The notes under the pieces are model-generated. The model had not been told where the DNA came from, searched no databases, and saw only the letters and a list, made by a program, of their open reading frames with translations. Positions 1 to 8,451 of a DNA stretch of 34,887 nt are shown one piece after another. Source of the DNA: a virus; the IMG/VR virus record IMGVR_UViG_3300021079_000225, positions 1 through 34,887 of that record. The stretch is one strand, 5' to 3'. Positions within the stretch are counted from its first letter, which is position 1. Every line of letters begins with the position of its first letter. The translations under genes and the position numbers were made by a program.

Positions 1-2402
1 GTAATAGGTTTTGATTTACTATCATTAAATAAACTAACAGCGTTGGTATCTTTAATTTGTTTTGGTGTCATCTTCTGTACATCTCCTTGAGAGGATTTGT
101 CACCATTGTTAACATACATAATTACATCACCCAAATTCACATTCAAATTATTCTGAATGGCAAGTTCCATATGTGCCATACGACTCATACTATTACCCGA
201 TTTAGTTTTAGTTGTTAATCGTCTTTTGTAGTCATCAATACTCATCTTAACTTTTGCCCTTTGAGCAATTTTACTTAAAGCAATTTCCTTATCATAAATC
301 TTTTGGACATATTCATAATAATATTCAACAAACTCTTTACCATTACCCTCAAGTAATAACTTAATACCTTTATCCAAAAACTCTTCAATATACAATGGAA
401 GTTTCTTTGACTTAATACTATTACCCGTTAGTTTGATTTTTCCTTTAGAATCCATAACCGCATAATTCTTACGAGCCAAGTTAATACACGAAGGCCAAAC
501 ACCATCCGTATCAAGAGCCATTTCACCCCTCATAAAGATATCATTATACTCCGCAACATCTGCCTCAGGTCCATAATATTCTTTACCCAACATCACTTTC
601 CAATTTAAACCACGACCGACATAAACCCTATCTTTGGCGTCATCTGGTGTTGAAAAGTTTACACCATCGGTATCCATAACCAATGGGATATATCCTTTCG
701 TTGTAAAGAACTTAATCATCTGACGGAGATATTGTCTACCCGTACAAGTAATCTGTTCTCCCATAAACATATCTCCCCAAGCATAAACCTGTGGTGCCGA
801 CAACGCCCCGAACATAGAGTTAATAAAAATCTTAATCGGTAATTGTTTATTACCATATGATTCAGATTTCTTTTTATCTATTTCATAATATTCTTCAGCA
901 AGTTGTTTGTATTTGATACGGGTATCACGGAAATACTTTAACATACCTTTCATTGCACCCGTTACATCACAATCGGGAAACACATCGTGTACCAACTGAA
1001 TAGAGGGGTATAGTGAACTAAAATCCAGTTTAAGTACATTCTTACTATAACCTACTTTTAGAAGTCGTGAGAGACCTCCTACGAAGTCGGTTTTAGCTTC
1101 CTTAGCTGGAATTGCCAAACCGTGTTTGTGTGACCAAGCCAACATTAACATCTTCCATAATGTTGCAGTACCCATCGTAGATACTCTCTCATATGTTGTT
1201 GGAATCATTGAGGCTAGTAAGAAAGACCCCTGATTGAATTCATAATCAACCTTTAATGTTTCATCCAAATCGTCATCAAGATACATTTCAACCAACTTAT
1301 CACCACTTATCTTTTTATAGATACCGGGGAATTTAACATCCAAATCTTCATAGTCAGTTGCCTTTTTGTATTTTCCGTTTTCAACATTTAACCAATAATC
1401 TTCTTTATTTAAAAACATTTTACCAATGTTTTCGTGGTCAATATATACACGGTCAGGTGCTTCTGCTTTAATATATTTGGTGATGTATTTTAACCCTGCA
1501 GATTTAATACTTGAGTTAATCGCCTGTGCTCTACGAACCGCATGAATGATATCAATAACATTATAACCCCAAATTGACGTTTGAGTATATTTCTCCACCT
1601 CATTTGCAAGTTTTAACATTCCGTCTTTTCTTGTAAATGTATGTTGGGGGTGTAATGATTTACAAATCTTTTTTGGGTCAATCTTTAAAATTCTACATCT
1701 TTCAAATATCCAATGCCAATCAAAGTTTGCGGAATTGTATCCACCAATAATACTTGGTTTTAATTCATCTATAACACGGAAGAACTCAATGATTGCATTC
1801 TTTTCTTCAGATTCGTCAATACATTCAATTACTCGGTGATAACCCTTATTTGTTTTTATTCCAATCATAAAGATACGACCATCATTAGGGTCTAATGCTG
1901 TTGTTTCCAAATCCCATCCGAGTATTGTAACATCGTTATAAGATTCAAATCCTTTAAATAATCGTTTTTCTTTGGAAATTAAATATTGCTCTACGGGCGA
2001 TAATATTATAACTCTGTCTTTGGTGTGTTCACCCCAAGGGTCACATCCACCATCTCTGAAAAATTGAACTAGTTCACGGTAACCTTTCAAAGATTTAACC
2101 ATAAATGTCATACCCTTTTCTAATCGCTCATTACCGTGAGTTTCTAATTTCTCAATCATAATACCATATTTGGTCATGGCTTCTTTTTGAGCGTCTTTGG
2201 AGTCGTTGTAAAACTTAATACCCCGTAAATCACCTACCCAAGCAAATGGGGTAAATGTATCCTTTCGTATTTCTTTTCCTTTACCAGGAATTTCTTTAAT
2301 TTTATAAATGGAGTTGGATGCGTAGTCAAATTCTATTGCTACAATAAATTCTTCAGGGTCATTGCCGTGTAAGAAAGATTCAATTTCTTCGTTTGATATC
2401 AT
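1..2402 (-). CDS. Family B DNA polymerase, C-terminus beyond window edge
   Basis: Replicative DNA polymerase with 3'-5' proofreading. I translated it by hand: it starts MISNEEIESF at the ATG ending at 2402 and stays open for 800 codons to the window edge, so the thumb and C-terminus are missing. Visible motifs: ExoI DLE with D164 and E166; an ExoII-like N...FD in GGYNSANFD; an ExoIII-like Y-x3-D in YLDDD; polymerase motif A (DFSSLYPSI) beginning at D460; motif B K524-x3-N528-S-x-FG, with Phe in place of the usual Tyr; motif C with D577-T-D579. All catalytic carboxylates are present. The motif A to motif C spacing (about 120 residues) is shorter than in T4 gp43. It is the last gene of the minus-strand glyco region in this window and has an 88-base leader holding a small hairpin. 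Confident in family; the exact phage lineage is not determined. Confidence 0.96.
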   Translation of the reverse strand, partial: MISNEEIESFLHGNDPEEFIVAIEFDYASNSIYKIKEIPGKGKEIRKDTFTPFAWVGDLRGIKFYNDSKDAQKEAMTKYGIMIEKLETHGNERLEKGMTFMVKSLKGYRELVQFFRDGGCDPWGEHTKDRVIILSPVEQYLISKEKRLFKGFESYNDVTILGWDLETTALDPNDGRIFMIGIKTNKGYHRVIECIDESEEKNAIIEFFRVIDELKPSIIGGYNSANFDWHWIFERCRILKIDPKKICKSLHPQHTFTRKDGMLKLANEVEKYTQTSIWGYNVIDIIHAVRRAQAINSSIKSAGLKYITKYIKAEAPDRVYIDHENIGKMFLNKEDYWLNVENGKYKKATDYEDLDVKFPGIYKKISGDKLVEMYLDDDLDETLKVDYEFNQGSFLLASMIPTTYERVSTMGTATLWKMLMLAWSHKHGLAIPAKEAKTDFVGGLSRLLKVGYSKNVLKLDFSSLYPSIQLVHDVFPDCDVTGAMKGMLKYFRDTRIKYKQLAEEYYEIDKKKSESYGNKQLPIKIFINSMFGALSAPQVYAWGDMFMGEQITCTGRQYLRQMIKFFTTKGYIPLVMDTDGVNFSTPDDAKDRVYVGRGLNWKVMLGKEYYGPEADVAEYNDIFMRGEMALDTDGVWPSCINLARKNYAVMDSKGKIKLTGNSIKSKKLPLYIEEFLDKGIKLLLEGNGKEFVEYYYEYVQKIYDKEIALSKIAQRAKVKMSIDDYKRRLTTKTKSGNSMSRMAHMELAIQNNLNVNLGDVIMYVNNGDKSSQGDVQKMTPKQIKDTNAVSLFNDSKSKPI

Positions 2403-2427
2403 AATATTTTTTCGTTGGTGTATTAGC

Positions 2428-2444
2428 TTTCACATAAAGTGAAG
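2428..2444 (-). promoter_or_regulatory. Small hairpin in the DNA polymerase mRNA leader
   Basis: On the mRNA-sense (minus) strand TTCAC and GTGAA form a 5-bp stem with a 5-base TTTAT loop, about 27 bases upstream of the polymerase ATG. T4 and RB69 DNA polymerases repress their own translation through a leader hairpin, so this could be an analogous operator. The stem is short and could be chance in AT-rich DNA. Confidence 0.25.
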
Positions 2445-2457
2445 TTTACCTTCTTAC

Positions 2458-2465
2458 GATAAATA
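2458..2465 (-). promoter_or_regulatory. TATTTAT-type element upstream of DNA polymerase
   Basis: Reads TATTTATC on the coding strand within TTATATTTATCG, 55 bases upstream of the polymerase ATG. It belongs to the recurring TATTTAT set found before several genes in this window, and also resembles the Bacteroidetes -7 box TAnnTTTG. Candidate promoter only. Confidence 0.3.
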
Positions 2466-2490
2466 TAAAATAAAAAAACGAATAATCAAA

Positions 2491-2868
2491 TTAACAACAA
2501 GCCGTTTCTGAAATAAAACTTGGTTGGATATTAATATATAATTCTTCTCTTAATGGTAAAATAAGAGTTCCCTCGTCATTTTTAATTAAGAATTGACCCG
2601 TGTATCTACCAGGTGTATTTGTATCTCTTGAAGTAAATTTAAAATAAATGTAATATTCTGTTGGTGCTCCTTCAGGTAATATAAGGGAAGTAATAGACGC
2701 AGGGGCAGAAACAATTTTAGGGATTCCCGTTTCCACGTTAATCATAGTAAAAAATATTGTAGAAACTTCTAAGTCCTCCATTAATTGGAGATATCCCGCT
2801 CTACCGTCTTTTACCACCTGCATTTTTAATACGGGTAGCGTTGCATTTTGTTTGATGAAAAATTCCAT
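2491..2868 (-). CDS. Small virion-like protein with a BppU-N-type beta domain
   Basis: A 125-aa protein with no signal peptide or membrane segment. The opening MEFFIKQNATLPVLKMQVVK, followed by alternating polar/hydrophobic strands and a late GRYTGQFLIKND segment, resembles the immunoglobulin-like N-terminal domains of phage baseplate/fibre proteins such as lactococcal BppU. That points to a structural role, but I cannot name a specific function. It ends in Cys-Cys; the two Thr/Pro fibre proteins of this window also end in Cys. It begins 16 bases after the HtrL-GT gene stops and is followed by the polymerase gene, so it is a structural-type gene inside a glyco operon. The ATG start is preceded by TATATTTATTGTT rather than a Shine-Dalgarno sequence. 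Confidence 0.6.
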   Translation of the reverse strand: MEFFIKQNATLPVLKMQVVKDGRAGYLQLMEDLEVSTIFFTMINVETGIPKIVSAPASITSLILPEGAPTEYYIYFKFTSRDTNTPGRYTGQFLIKNDEGTLILPLREELYINIQPSFISETACC

Positions 2869-2886
2869 AACAATAAATATATTGTT
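2869..2886 (-). promoter_or_regulatory. AACAAT/ATTGTT inverted repeat containing a TATTTAT element
   Basis: AACAAT and ATTGTT are perfect inverted arms with a 6-base AAATAT centre, lying between the stop of the HtrL-GT gene and the ATG at 2868. The coding strand reads TATTTATT at 2879-2872, 3 bases before that ATG. It may be an operator, a promoter element or simply an AT-rich junction; without a U-tract it is not a convincing terminator. Confidence 0.3.
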
Positions 2887-4561
2887 ATGACTCTTTTCTT
2901 AAACTTCTTTCGTAATGCTCAAATCTATCGTGTTCAGTTGGTGTCACTAATAATAATCCTGGGTGTAATTCATCTTTCTTTACCAACTGATACATATGAC
3001 TCATCCACGTTTGCTCAAATGGATGTCCCCATGTTGTATCTAAGAACATTTTTTGATTGCCCGTTCTGGTCACAATTTGTGGCCAGTTACAATAATAAAC
3101 ATCACCTGTAACATATGGTACTCCTTGATGTGTTTTAATTGATTCATAAACCGCTCTTGGCGCGTTTGGGTCTAACCCTTGTTCGGGTAATCTATTCTTA
3201 CCTGGCCAATACTGTTCTCTAATATGTTGAGGGACATTATACCACGCCCATTGTGTTCCATTGTCACCAAAAAACTCACTAAAGTTAAGTTTAAGAAAAT
3301 CAAAATTTTCCTTTTTAACAATCTGTAATGTTTTTGAATATAAGTTTGGAACATATCTATTAAAACCATTTCTACACACCTCACCTTGTTTTGGATAAAA
3401 AAACATATCATCCTCAAAAAACCAATAAAAATCTAAATCAGTTTCACTTTGAAAGTGTTCGGCAATCCATTGGCGACCACCACAGATTCCTAAATTATCT
3501 TTTTTAATATGTTCAAAATCGTATTCTTTACAAAGTTCTGCATATTCATTAAAGGTGGAGTCATTTGATGAATTATCTAACAAAAACTTTTTTGTTTTAT
3601 AAAGATAATCCTTATCGTATGCCAACATAGAGTCAATTAATGTTTTGAATTGTTTTGGACTATTAAATGTTATAACATAAAGACCAACCTTATTAATATC
3701 TAAATTATTAACAACAGATATTTTACCTTCAGATTTAACTTTTAATTCATCGTTCTTTAAGTCCTCAAAAAATTTACCTATTAATCCATTTGATTCTATT
3801 TCAAAATAATTTATTAAGTCAGAATGTTTATAAGACATAATTGAGAAAATACTTTCTTCAGTTCCCATATATCCTTCATCTAATGTTGATGATAATAATC
3901 CATAATAAATTGAGTTGATGTCGGTTATTGTATGTTTTGGACCACCAAAAAATCCACCTCTAGCAACTTTAGTTACTTTATCTCCAGCAATTGAATTTAA
4001 CTTATTATACTCAAACCCATGAATTTCAGTTTCGGCTCCGTAAGGAAAACAAATAAATGAAAATTTTGAAATGTATTTAGGTAGTTTTTCTAAAACTTTA
4101 TCGTGTGTAAAATATCCTGAATGAACAGTATTTGTTAATCCCGCATCAATCCAAAACATCATTTCAGAATTAAACGTATCCATAATCTTAGCATCATTTA
4201 GTAAAAATACTTTTGACATTACTAAAGGATTATACATATCTAACCTTGCTTGTGTTGATTCTGATAACCAACCAGCTCGGTTGTACCATTCAGGATTATT
4301 TCTTATTTCTTGTATTTTATCGTATGGTACCGTTTGTTTAAACCATTCCTGTTGTCTAACAATAAATTGTGTGTTTGATTTATCCCGTCTTTCAAAGACA
4401 AAAGACTCTAATTCGGAATCACCAAAAACAATCATTGGGTTGTCAACTTTTAAAAGTTGTTCAAATTTATCTAAATAATGCTGGAAGGTACGAGACCACC
4501 CATCATTAAGCTCGTCTCTCTTAATGTCCCAAAGACCTGTTACTAATGTAATATTACTCAT
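2885..4561 (-). CDS. Two-domain glycosyltransferase: HtrL/YibB-like plus GT2-like
   Basis: 558 aa. Residues 1-265 look like the HtrL/YibB family (PF09612-type): opening ITLVTGLWDIKRD, a WIDAGLT motif at 137-143 that carries the likely nucleotide-sugar/metal acidic residue, and GGFFGGP near 202-208. From about residue 290 a second Rossmann-like start (KVGLYVITFNSP) begins a GT-A domain with LGICGGR near 357-363 and the acidic motif FFEDDMFFYP at 381-390, which fits a GT2-type DxD site. The protein therefore probably transfers two sugars, or one domain is structural. It has no membrane segment, so it is cytoplasmic. Its start overlaps the previous gene's end by 8 bases. Substrates are unknown. 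Confidence 0.82.
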   Translation of the reverse strand: MSNITLVTGLWDIKRDELNDGWSRTFQHYLDKFEQLLKVDNPMIVFGDSELESFVFERRDKSNTQFIVRQQEWFKQTVPYDKIQEIRNNPEWYNRAGWLSESTQARLDMYNPLVMSKVFLLNDAKIMDTFNSEMMFWIDAGLTNTVHSGYFTHDKVLEKLPKYISKFSFICFPYGAETEIHGFEYNKLNSIAGDKVTKVARGGFFGGPKHTITDINSIYYGLLSSTLDEGYMGTEESIFSIMSYKHSDLINYFEIESNGLIGKFFEDLKNDELKVKSEGKISVVNNLDINKVGLYVITFNSPKQFKTLIDSMLAYDKDYLYKTKKFLLDNSSNDSTFNEYAELCKEYDFEHIKKDNLGICGGRQWIAEHFQSETDLDFYWFFEDDMFFYPKQGEVCRNGFNRYVPNLYSKTLQIVKKENFDFLKLNFSEFFGDNGTQWAWYNVPQHIREQYWPGKNRLPEQGLDPNAPRAVYESIKTHQGVPYVTGDVYYCNWPQIVTRTGNQKMFLDTTWGHPFEQTWMSHMYQLVKKDELHPGLLLVTPTEHDRFEHYERSLRKES

Positions 4562-5435
4562 AAATTCTATTAAATTCTTCTAATATTTTATAAAAACTTT
4601 TATTTGTTTCAAACATTTCATCTGATACTCCTGCTGGTGAATTACCTTTAAACCACCAAATATCAAAATGTTTACGTTCAAAAAGTTCTTTGTGATTGAA
4701 ATACATTAACGTCATAATAACTTCCTCATGATAAGTTATTTTTTCTGTTGTTAGTAAATTTTCCAAATATTTTTCAAATATATTAACAACATTGTCCCAC
4801 TTATCTCGGTGTCCACCAAAAAGGCCACCAACTATATGAATACTCCTATCATAATTTGTATACCATTTTGGGTCTACAGTGCCAGACCAATAATTCCTAT
4901 CATTCTCTTTACCCAAAAGAATAAACTTATCTTTAGTATCTTCTATTAAATTTTTTAAAAATGTATTATTAAATAAATTACTTTCATAATAACACCTCAT
5001 CGGACCAACCTCAGTCAAATATTTATCAGGTATTAATCCACAATGAGACAATCCTGCATCAATCCAATAATAATAATCGTAACTTTTATCTTCTTTCCAC
5101 CACCAATGAAACTTACTATATTGTATTTCAACACATCTATCTGACCGTTTAACCTCTTCAACATTTTTGTGTTGTGATATAAGGTCTTTGAATTTTGTGT
5201 TACTTATTTCAAAAATTTCAAATTTTAATTTATCTGAGGAAATACCATTATCTTTATAAAAAAATTTGATTAAATCGTCAATTTCTCTATCCGAAGTATA
5301 ACATAAAAAATCTGCGTCACTCATTTTAAGTAACGACAATAAACTATATTTGTAGTGTCCACCTCTACTTGGTCTTCCACCAAACTCAGTTCCATATAAA
5401 TCACTATAAATTGATGTTATAAATTTAATTTTCAT
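4554..5435 (-). CDS. HtrL/YibB-family glycosyltransferase
   Basis: 293 aa from MKIKFITSIYSDLYG. I chose the ATG at 5435 because it forms an ATGA overlap with the stop of the preceding gene (stop 5432-5434); an upstream in-frame ATG at 5477 would add 14 residues (MGKYKLFTKIYRRY) unlike the family start. The motifs YYWIDAGLSHCG and VGGLFGGHRDKWDN match those of the neighbouring two-domain HtrL-type protein, so the two are paralogous. The family is a GT-A-like group found in LPS and surface glycan loci; donor and acceptor are unknown. The product is soluble. The gene lies in a chain of 4-8 base overlaps running from 7085 down to 2885. Confidence 0.8.
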   Translation of the reverse strand: MKIKFITSIYSDLYGTEFGGRPSRGGHYKYSLLSLLKMSDADFLCYTSDREIDDLIKFFYKDNGISSDKLKFEIFEISNTKFKDLISQHKNVEEVKRSDRCVEIQYSKFHWWWKEDKSYDYYYWIDAGLSHCGLIPDKYLTEVGPMRCYYESNLFNNTFLKNLIEDTKDKFILLGKENDRNYWSGTVDPKWYTNYDRSIHIVGGLFGGHRDKWDNVVNIFEKYLENLLTTEKITYHEEVIMTLMYFNHKELFERKHFDIWWFKGNSPAGVSDEMFETNKSFYKILEEFNRIYE

Positions 5436-6157
5436 ATATCTTCTGTAAATCTTTGTGAATAATTTATATTTCCCCAATCCGAAAAATGAGGTAAATGAAA
5501 TGGGGCGAAATTATTTGTTGGTTTAATTTTATGAGGAATTTCTGAATAGTAAATTCTACCCATCATATCTCCGTCTTCAGCACCCCACCCAACATATTTT
5601 TCATCAAACCCTCCTAAAGAGATTAATAATTGTGTATCTGAGATATAAACACCACCTAATCCACCTGTGTGATGTCTTAATGGACCATTTTCTTTAGCAC
5701 CTGAATAGGCATAAGACCAATCCGCCTTTTCAATAATAAAATTATCATCAACAATATAATCAGAAACATTGTCATTTAATTTTGCTAAATCAAAAGTACA
5801 AACATTTCCCTTTTCTAAAGTTTTAATTAATTCTAAAAGTTTTTCATAATCTTGTTCGTAAAAAAATGCATCGCAATCTATAATCATAAAAAAATCATAA
5901 TCTTTTTTATCTTTTAAAATTATGTTAGTTTTTTCAGATTTTTTATAGACACCTAAAGGGTATGATATGTGAATTGAATCTGAGATTATTTGTTTTGGAG
6001 AAAAATCATACAAAGATGAATCGGATTTAACACCATTATCATTGAGATACGTTGACAATTTTTTTAATTCTCCCCAAGAAAATTTAACATTTCTTATTCT
6101 GGTTGAGTCGGGTTGACCGTCATCCCAAAATTTCATATTTAAGGAAATACTATTCAT
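5432..6157 (-). CDS. GT-A glycosyltransferase with GT7 C-terminal galactosyltransferase motif
   Basis: 241 aa. It has a DxD motif in MIIDCDAFFY (about residues 91-100) and, further on, the signature GGFDEKYVGWGAEDGDMMGR, the hallmark of the GT7 C-terminal galactosyltransferase domain (Glyco_transf_7C) also found in chondroitin-polymerase-type enzymes. In that family the E-D-x-D residues bind metal and acceptor. Expected activity is transfer of galactose, GalNAc or a related sugar; the donor cannot be read from sequence. It overlaps the GT10 gene by 8 bases and the HtrL-type gene by 4, implying translational coupling. The gene at 7704 carries the same signature, so the cluster holds two GT7-C-like enzymes. 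Confidence 0.85.
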   Translation of the reverse strand: MNSISLNMKFWDDGQPDSTRIRNVKFSWGELKKLSTYLNDNGVKSDSSLYDFSPKQIISDSIHISYPLGVYKKSEKTNIILKDKKDYDFFMIIDCDAFFYEQDYEKLLELIKTLEKGNVCTFDLAKLNDNVSDYIVDDNFIIEKADWSYAYSGAKENGPLRHHTGGLGGVYISDTQLLISLGGFDEKYVGWGAEDGDMMGRIYYSEIPHKIKPTNNFAPFHLPHFSDWGNINYSQRFTEDI

Positions 6158-7085
6158 TTATTAATAATTTAATTCTTTCCCAAACATTATATTTTGGGTT
6201 TATAAAGAAATCTTGTTTTAATTTTTTAATCTTTTCAAGATATTGATTATATAATTCCGATTCGTTATCTATAACAGATTTAATTGTATTAACCATATCA
6301 ACCATATTCATATTATTAATTGAAACATAACAACCATCAGGTATTAGTTCATTAATATTAGAACATCCCCAATAAATTGGAATAGTGTCTGTTAGAATAA
6401 CATCCCAAAATTTCTCACTGATATAATTTTTTTGAATTGTGTTTTCACACGAAACTGAAAATTTATAATCATCAAGACCAACATGTTTATTCCACGTCTC
6501 ACCTTTAATGTTTTTACCATTAGATATCCAATAAGTCCCATAAACATCAATTCTTTCATCGTTGGATAACTCAACACCTAAATTACTTCTTTCCTCGTAA
6601 TTTATTTTATTGGTTTTTAAATTCTGTAGGTTATTATAATGACTATAACTATCCTTTCTAACTATGATTGAAATTGGTTTATCCTTTAAATAATCTTTAT
6701 TTTTTAATTTTAAAGACCAATCCCATTCTTCTCTATGGTCATTTTCTCCTTTTCCAGCATAAAACATTGGTAATAATGTTTCAATATATTCTTCTCTGTC
6801 AGGATATTCTGATTTATCGGATATTAATATTTTTGAACAATAATCGTGGATTCCGTCTTTTGGTTGGTTCGGAGACCATAAAGGTTCTTGCGATATGTAA
6901 AAAGTATTTTCTTTTGGGGTTTCAATTTTATCCCAATTGGTTTTACCAAAAACTATAGTAAAATCTGGATTTTCTGTTACAAAAGAATAATTGGTTAAAT
7001 CATCATTTGAAACAAATTGTCTTATCATTCTTGTGTTTATTGAATGTGAATCCGTCCACCAACATTCTAATTTTATTTTAATCAT
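6150..7085 (-). CDS. GT10 alpha-1,3/1,4-fucosyltransferase-like enzyme
   Basis: 311 aa, close to the usual bacterial GT10 length. The C-terminal half contains the family signature: YKFSVSCENT (207-216), NYISEKFWDVILTDTIPIYW (220-239), then G240 and an ELIP segment. In GT10 enzymes this block, with its conserved Glu, Lys and Gly residues, binds GDP-fucose. The N-terminal half (TIVFGKTNW, ISQEPLW) is the acceptor-binding Rossmann-like domain. Predicted reaction: transfer of L-fucose or a related GDP-linked 6-deoxysugar in alpha linkage to GlcNAc or Glc in a glycan. No GDP-fucose synthesis gene is in the window, so the donor would come from the host or from genes outside. It overlaps the next gene by 8 bases. 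Confidence 0.88.
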   Translation of the reverse strand: MIKIKLECWWTDSHSINTRMIRQFVSNDDLTNYSFVTENPDFTIVFGKTNWDKIETPKENTFYISQEPLWSPNQPKDGIHDYCSKILISDKSEYPDREEYIETLLPMFYAGKGENDHREEWDWSLKLKNKDYLKDKPISIIVRKDSYSHYNNLQNLKTNKINYEERSNLGVELSNDERIDVYGTYWISNGKNIKGETWNKHVGLDDYKFSVSCENTIQKNYISEKFWDVILTDTIPIYWGCSNINELIPDGCYVSINNMNMVDMVNTIKSVIDNESELYNQYLEKIKKLKQDFFINPKYNVWERIKLLINE

Positions 7086-7102
7086 AACTTACTTTATTTT
7101 AA

Positions 7103-7702
7103 TTATATAATTTCTAAAGATAAACTATTGTATCTTACAAATTTATCAGGACAATATTTAAAAATATGTTCATTTTTTAATTGTCTAACATCTAAAGCAT
7201 AATGTCCATCGGCATTCCTATAACTAATATTATGTATGTATGTTTTTTTTAACATACAATACCTCATAATACAAGACCCGATATCAAAAAGACCTAAATC
7301 CAATCTATGTTCACCATCACCGTACAGTCTAATTTTTTCAGTTAAACCCGCCTTTTGTGAAAATAAAACTAAATCAACATCAGAATTTTTTTCTTCATTA
7401 TATGTTGAGATTAAATCCCAAGTAACAACATTGTCATCATCTAAAAAATAACACCAATCATTATCATCTACAGGTATATCAGTAATAAAATAATTCCTTT
7501 GTTCGTGACCCCAAATGTGTGAAGTGTCTATCTTATAAAATTTAACCCTATCATCTTCTTTTAAAAAACTAAAATCATCTTCTCCAATGGTATTACTACC
7601 CTTAATTAAATGCCAATTAAAATCCTCAACTTGATGTTTAATTGTTGAGTATATTGTCGTTAAATTATTATACCGATAAAGTGGGGTAATAAAATGTATC
7701 AT
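7103..7702 (-). CDS. Small GT-A (GT2-like) glycosyltransferase
   Basis: 199 aa starting MIHFITPLYRYNNLTTIYST. I chose the ATG at 7702, right after the stop of the preceding gene (7704), because a GT2-like fold opens with exactly such a strand; an upstream ATG at 7759 would add 19 residues overlapping the neighbour by more than 50 bases. The motif WCYFLDDDNVV is a typical DxD site for a metal-bound nucleotide sugar. It is shorter than standard GT2 enzymes (220-300 aa) and lacks membrane anchors. The following GT10 gene starts 17 bases on. Donor and acceptor unknown. Confidence 0.75.
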   Translation of the reverse strand: MIHFITPLYRYNNLTTIYSTIKHQVEDFNWHLIKGSNTIGEDDFSFLKEDDRVKFYKIDTSHIWGHEQRNYFITDIPVDDNDWCYFLDDDNVVTWDLISTYNEEKNSDVDLVLFSQKAGLTEKIRLYGDGEHRLDLGLFDIGSCIMRYCMLKKTYIHNISYRNADGHYALDVRQLKNEHIFKYCPDKFVRYNSLSLEII

Positions 7703-7703
7703 A

Positions 7704-8450
7704 TTATAAATTTTCTTTATTATCCATAAAAAATTTTTCGTAAGGATACAATTGAACATCGTCTAATAATTGCTCACATTCTATTTCTTCAGGAAAATAA
7801 TATATGTCCCCATTGCATTTATATTTTTGGTTAAAAATATAATCCCTATTAAAGAAAGAATATTTACCCATACCACTTTTTATGTGTTCGTGTCTTATAT
7901 CTGAAATAATATTTTCAATCCCTCCGGCGTATAATCTAAAAACTCCTTTTCCTTTTTGTTTATTTAACCGATACATAATATCTCCATCTTCTTCTCCAAA
8001 CCCAATTAATCGTTCATCAAAATATCCTAACTCATCAATAAATTTTTTGTTAACAACAAAAAATGAGAATGTATTGTTAATAGTACTTAATCCAAAATAT
8101 TCGGGGGTTTTAATGTGTTGAGAAACAACTTCAAACATATCATCAGAAGTAACATTGATGTCATCATTTAATATCAATAAATCTTCTTTAGTTGAGTGTA
8201 TTAATAACGTGTTCCACATTTTAGACAATCCTCTAGTTTCAACAAAAAATATTGGAAATACATTTTTGTGGTTAAGACATAATGACAATATTTTTTGTCT
8301 ATATTCTTCAGAAAAGTTTGAATCTTTCTCTCCGTTAATACATATAAAAATGTTATTATCAACACCTAAAGTTCTAATGCTTTTTACTAGCGATTCCACA
8401 AAATCATATCGTAATGAAAAAGTTGTAATACCAATATCAAAATTATTCAT
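7704..8450 (-). CDS. GT2/GT7-C-like glycosyltransferase
   Basis: 248 aa. It starts FDIGITTFSLRYDFVESLVK, a GT2-type first strand, has an acidic motif in LLILNDDINVTSDD, and carries GYFDERLIGFGEEDGDIMYR, the GT7-C galactosyltransferase signature also present in the gene at 5432. The two differ outside the motif, so they are diverged relatives rather than a recent duplication. Predicted cytosolic glycosyltransferase; sugar unknown. It lies 1 base from the end of the methyltransferase-exostosin gene and 1 base from the next gene. Confidence 0.82.
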   Translation of the reverse strand: MNNFDIGITTFSLRYDFVESLVKSIRTLGVDNNIFICINGEKDSNFSEEYRQKILSLCLNHKNVFPIFFVETRGLSKMWNTLLIHSTKEDLLILNDDINVTSDDMFEVVSQHIKTPEYFGLSTINNTFSFFVVNKKFIDELGYFDERLIGFGEEDGDIMYRLNKQKGKGVFRLYAGGIENIISDIRHEHIKSGMGKYSFFNRDYIFNQKYKCNGDIYYFPEEIECEQLLDDVQLYPYEKFFMDNKENL

Positions 8451-8451
8451 A

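Noticed and set aside
2848-3111. Plus-strand 87-aa open frame over the end of the HtrL-GT gene
   Set aside because: Shadow of strongly supported minus-strand coding; no neighbour on that strand.
5436-5477. Upstream start for the HtrL-type gene (adds MGKYKLFTKIYRRY)
   Set aside because: It would overlap the previous gene by 46 bases; the ATG at 5435 gives a standard ATGA overlap and a normal family start.
7703-7759. Upstream start for the small GT at 7103 (adds 19 residues)
   Set aside because: Lies inside the preceding gene; the ATG at 7702 sits right at that gene's end and opens with a typical GT first strand.
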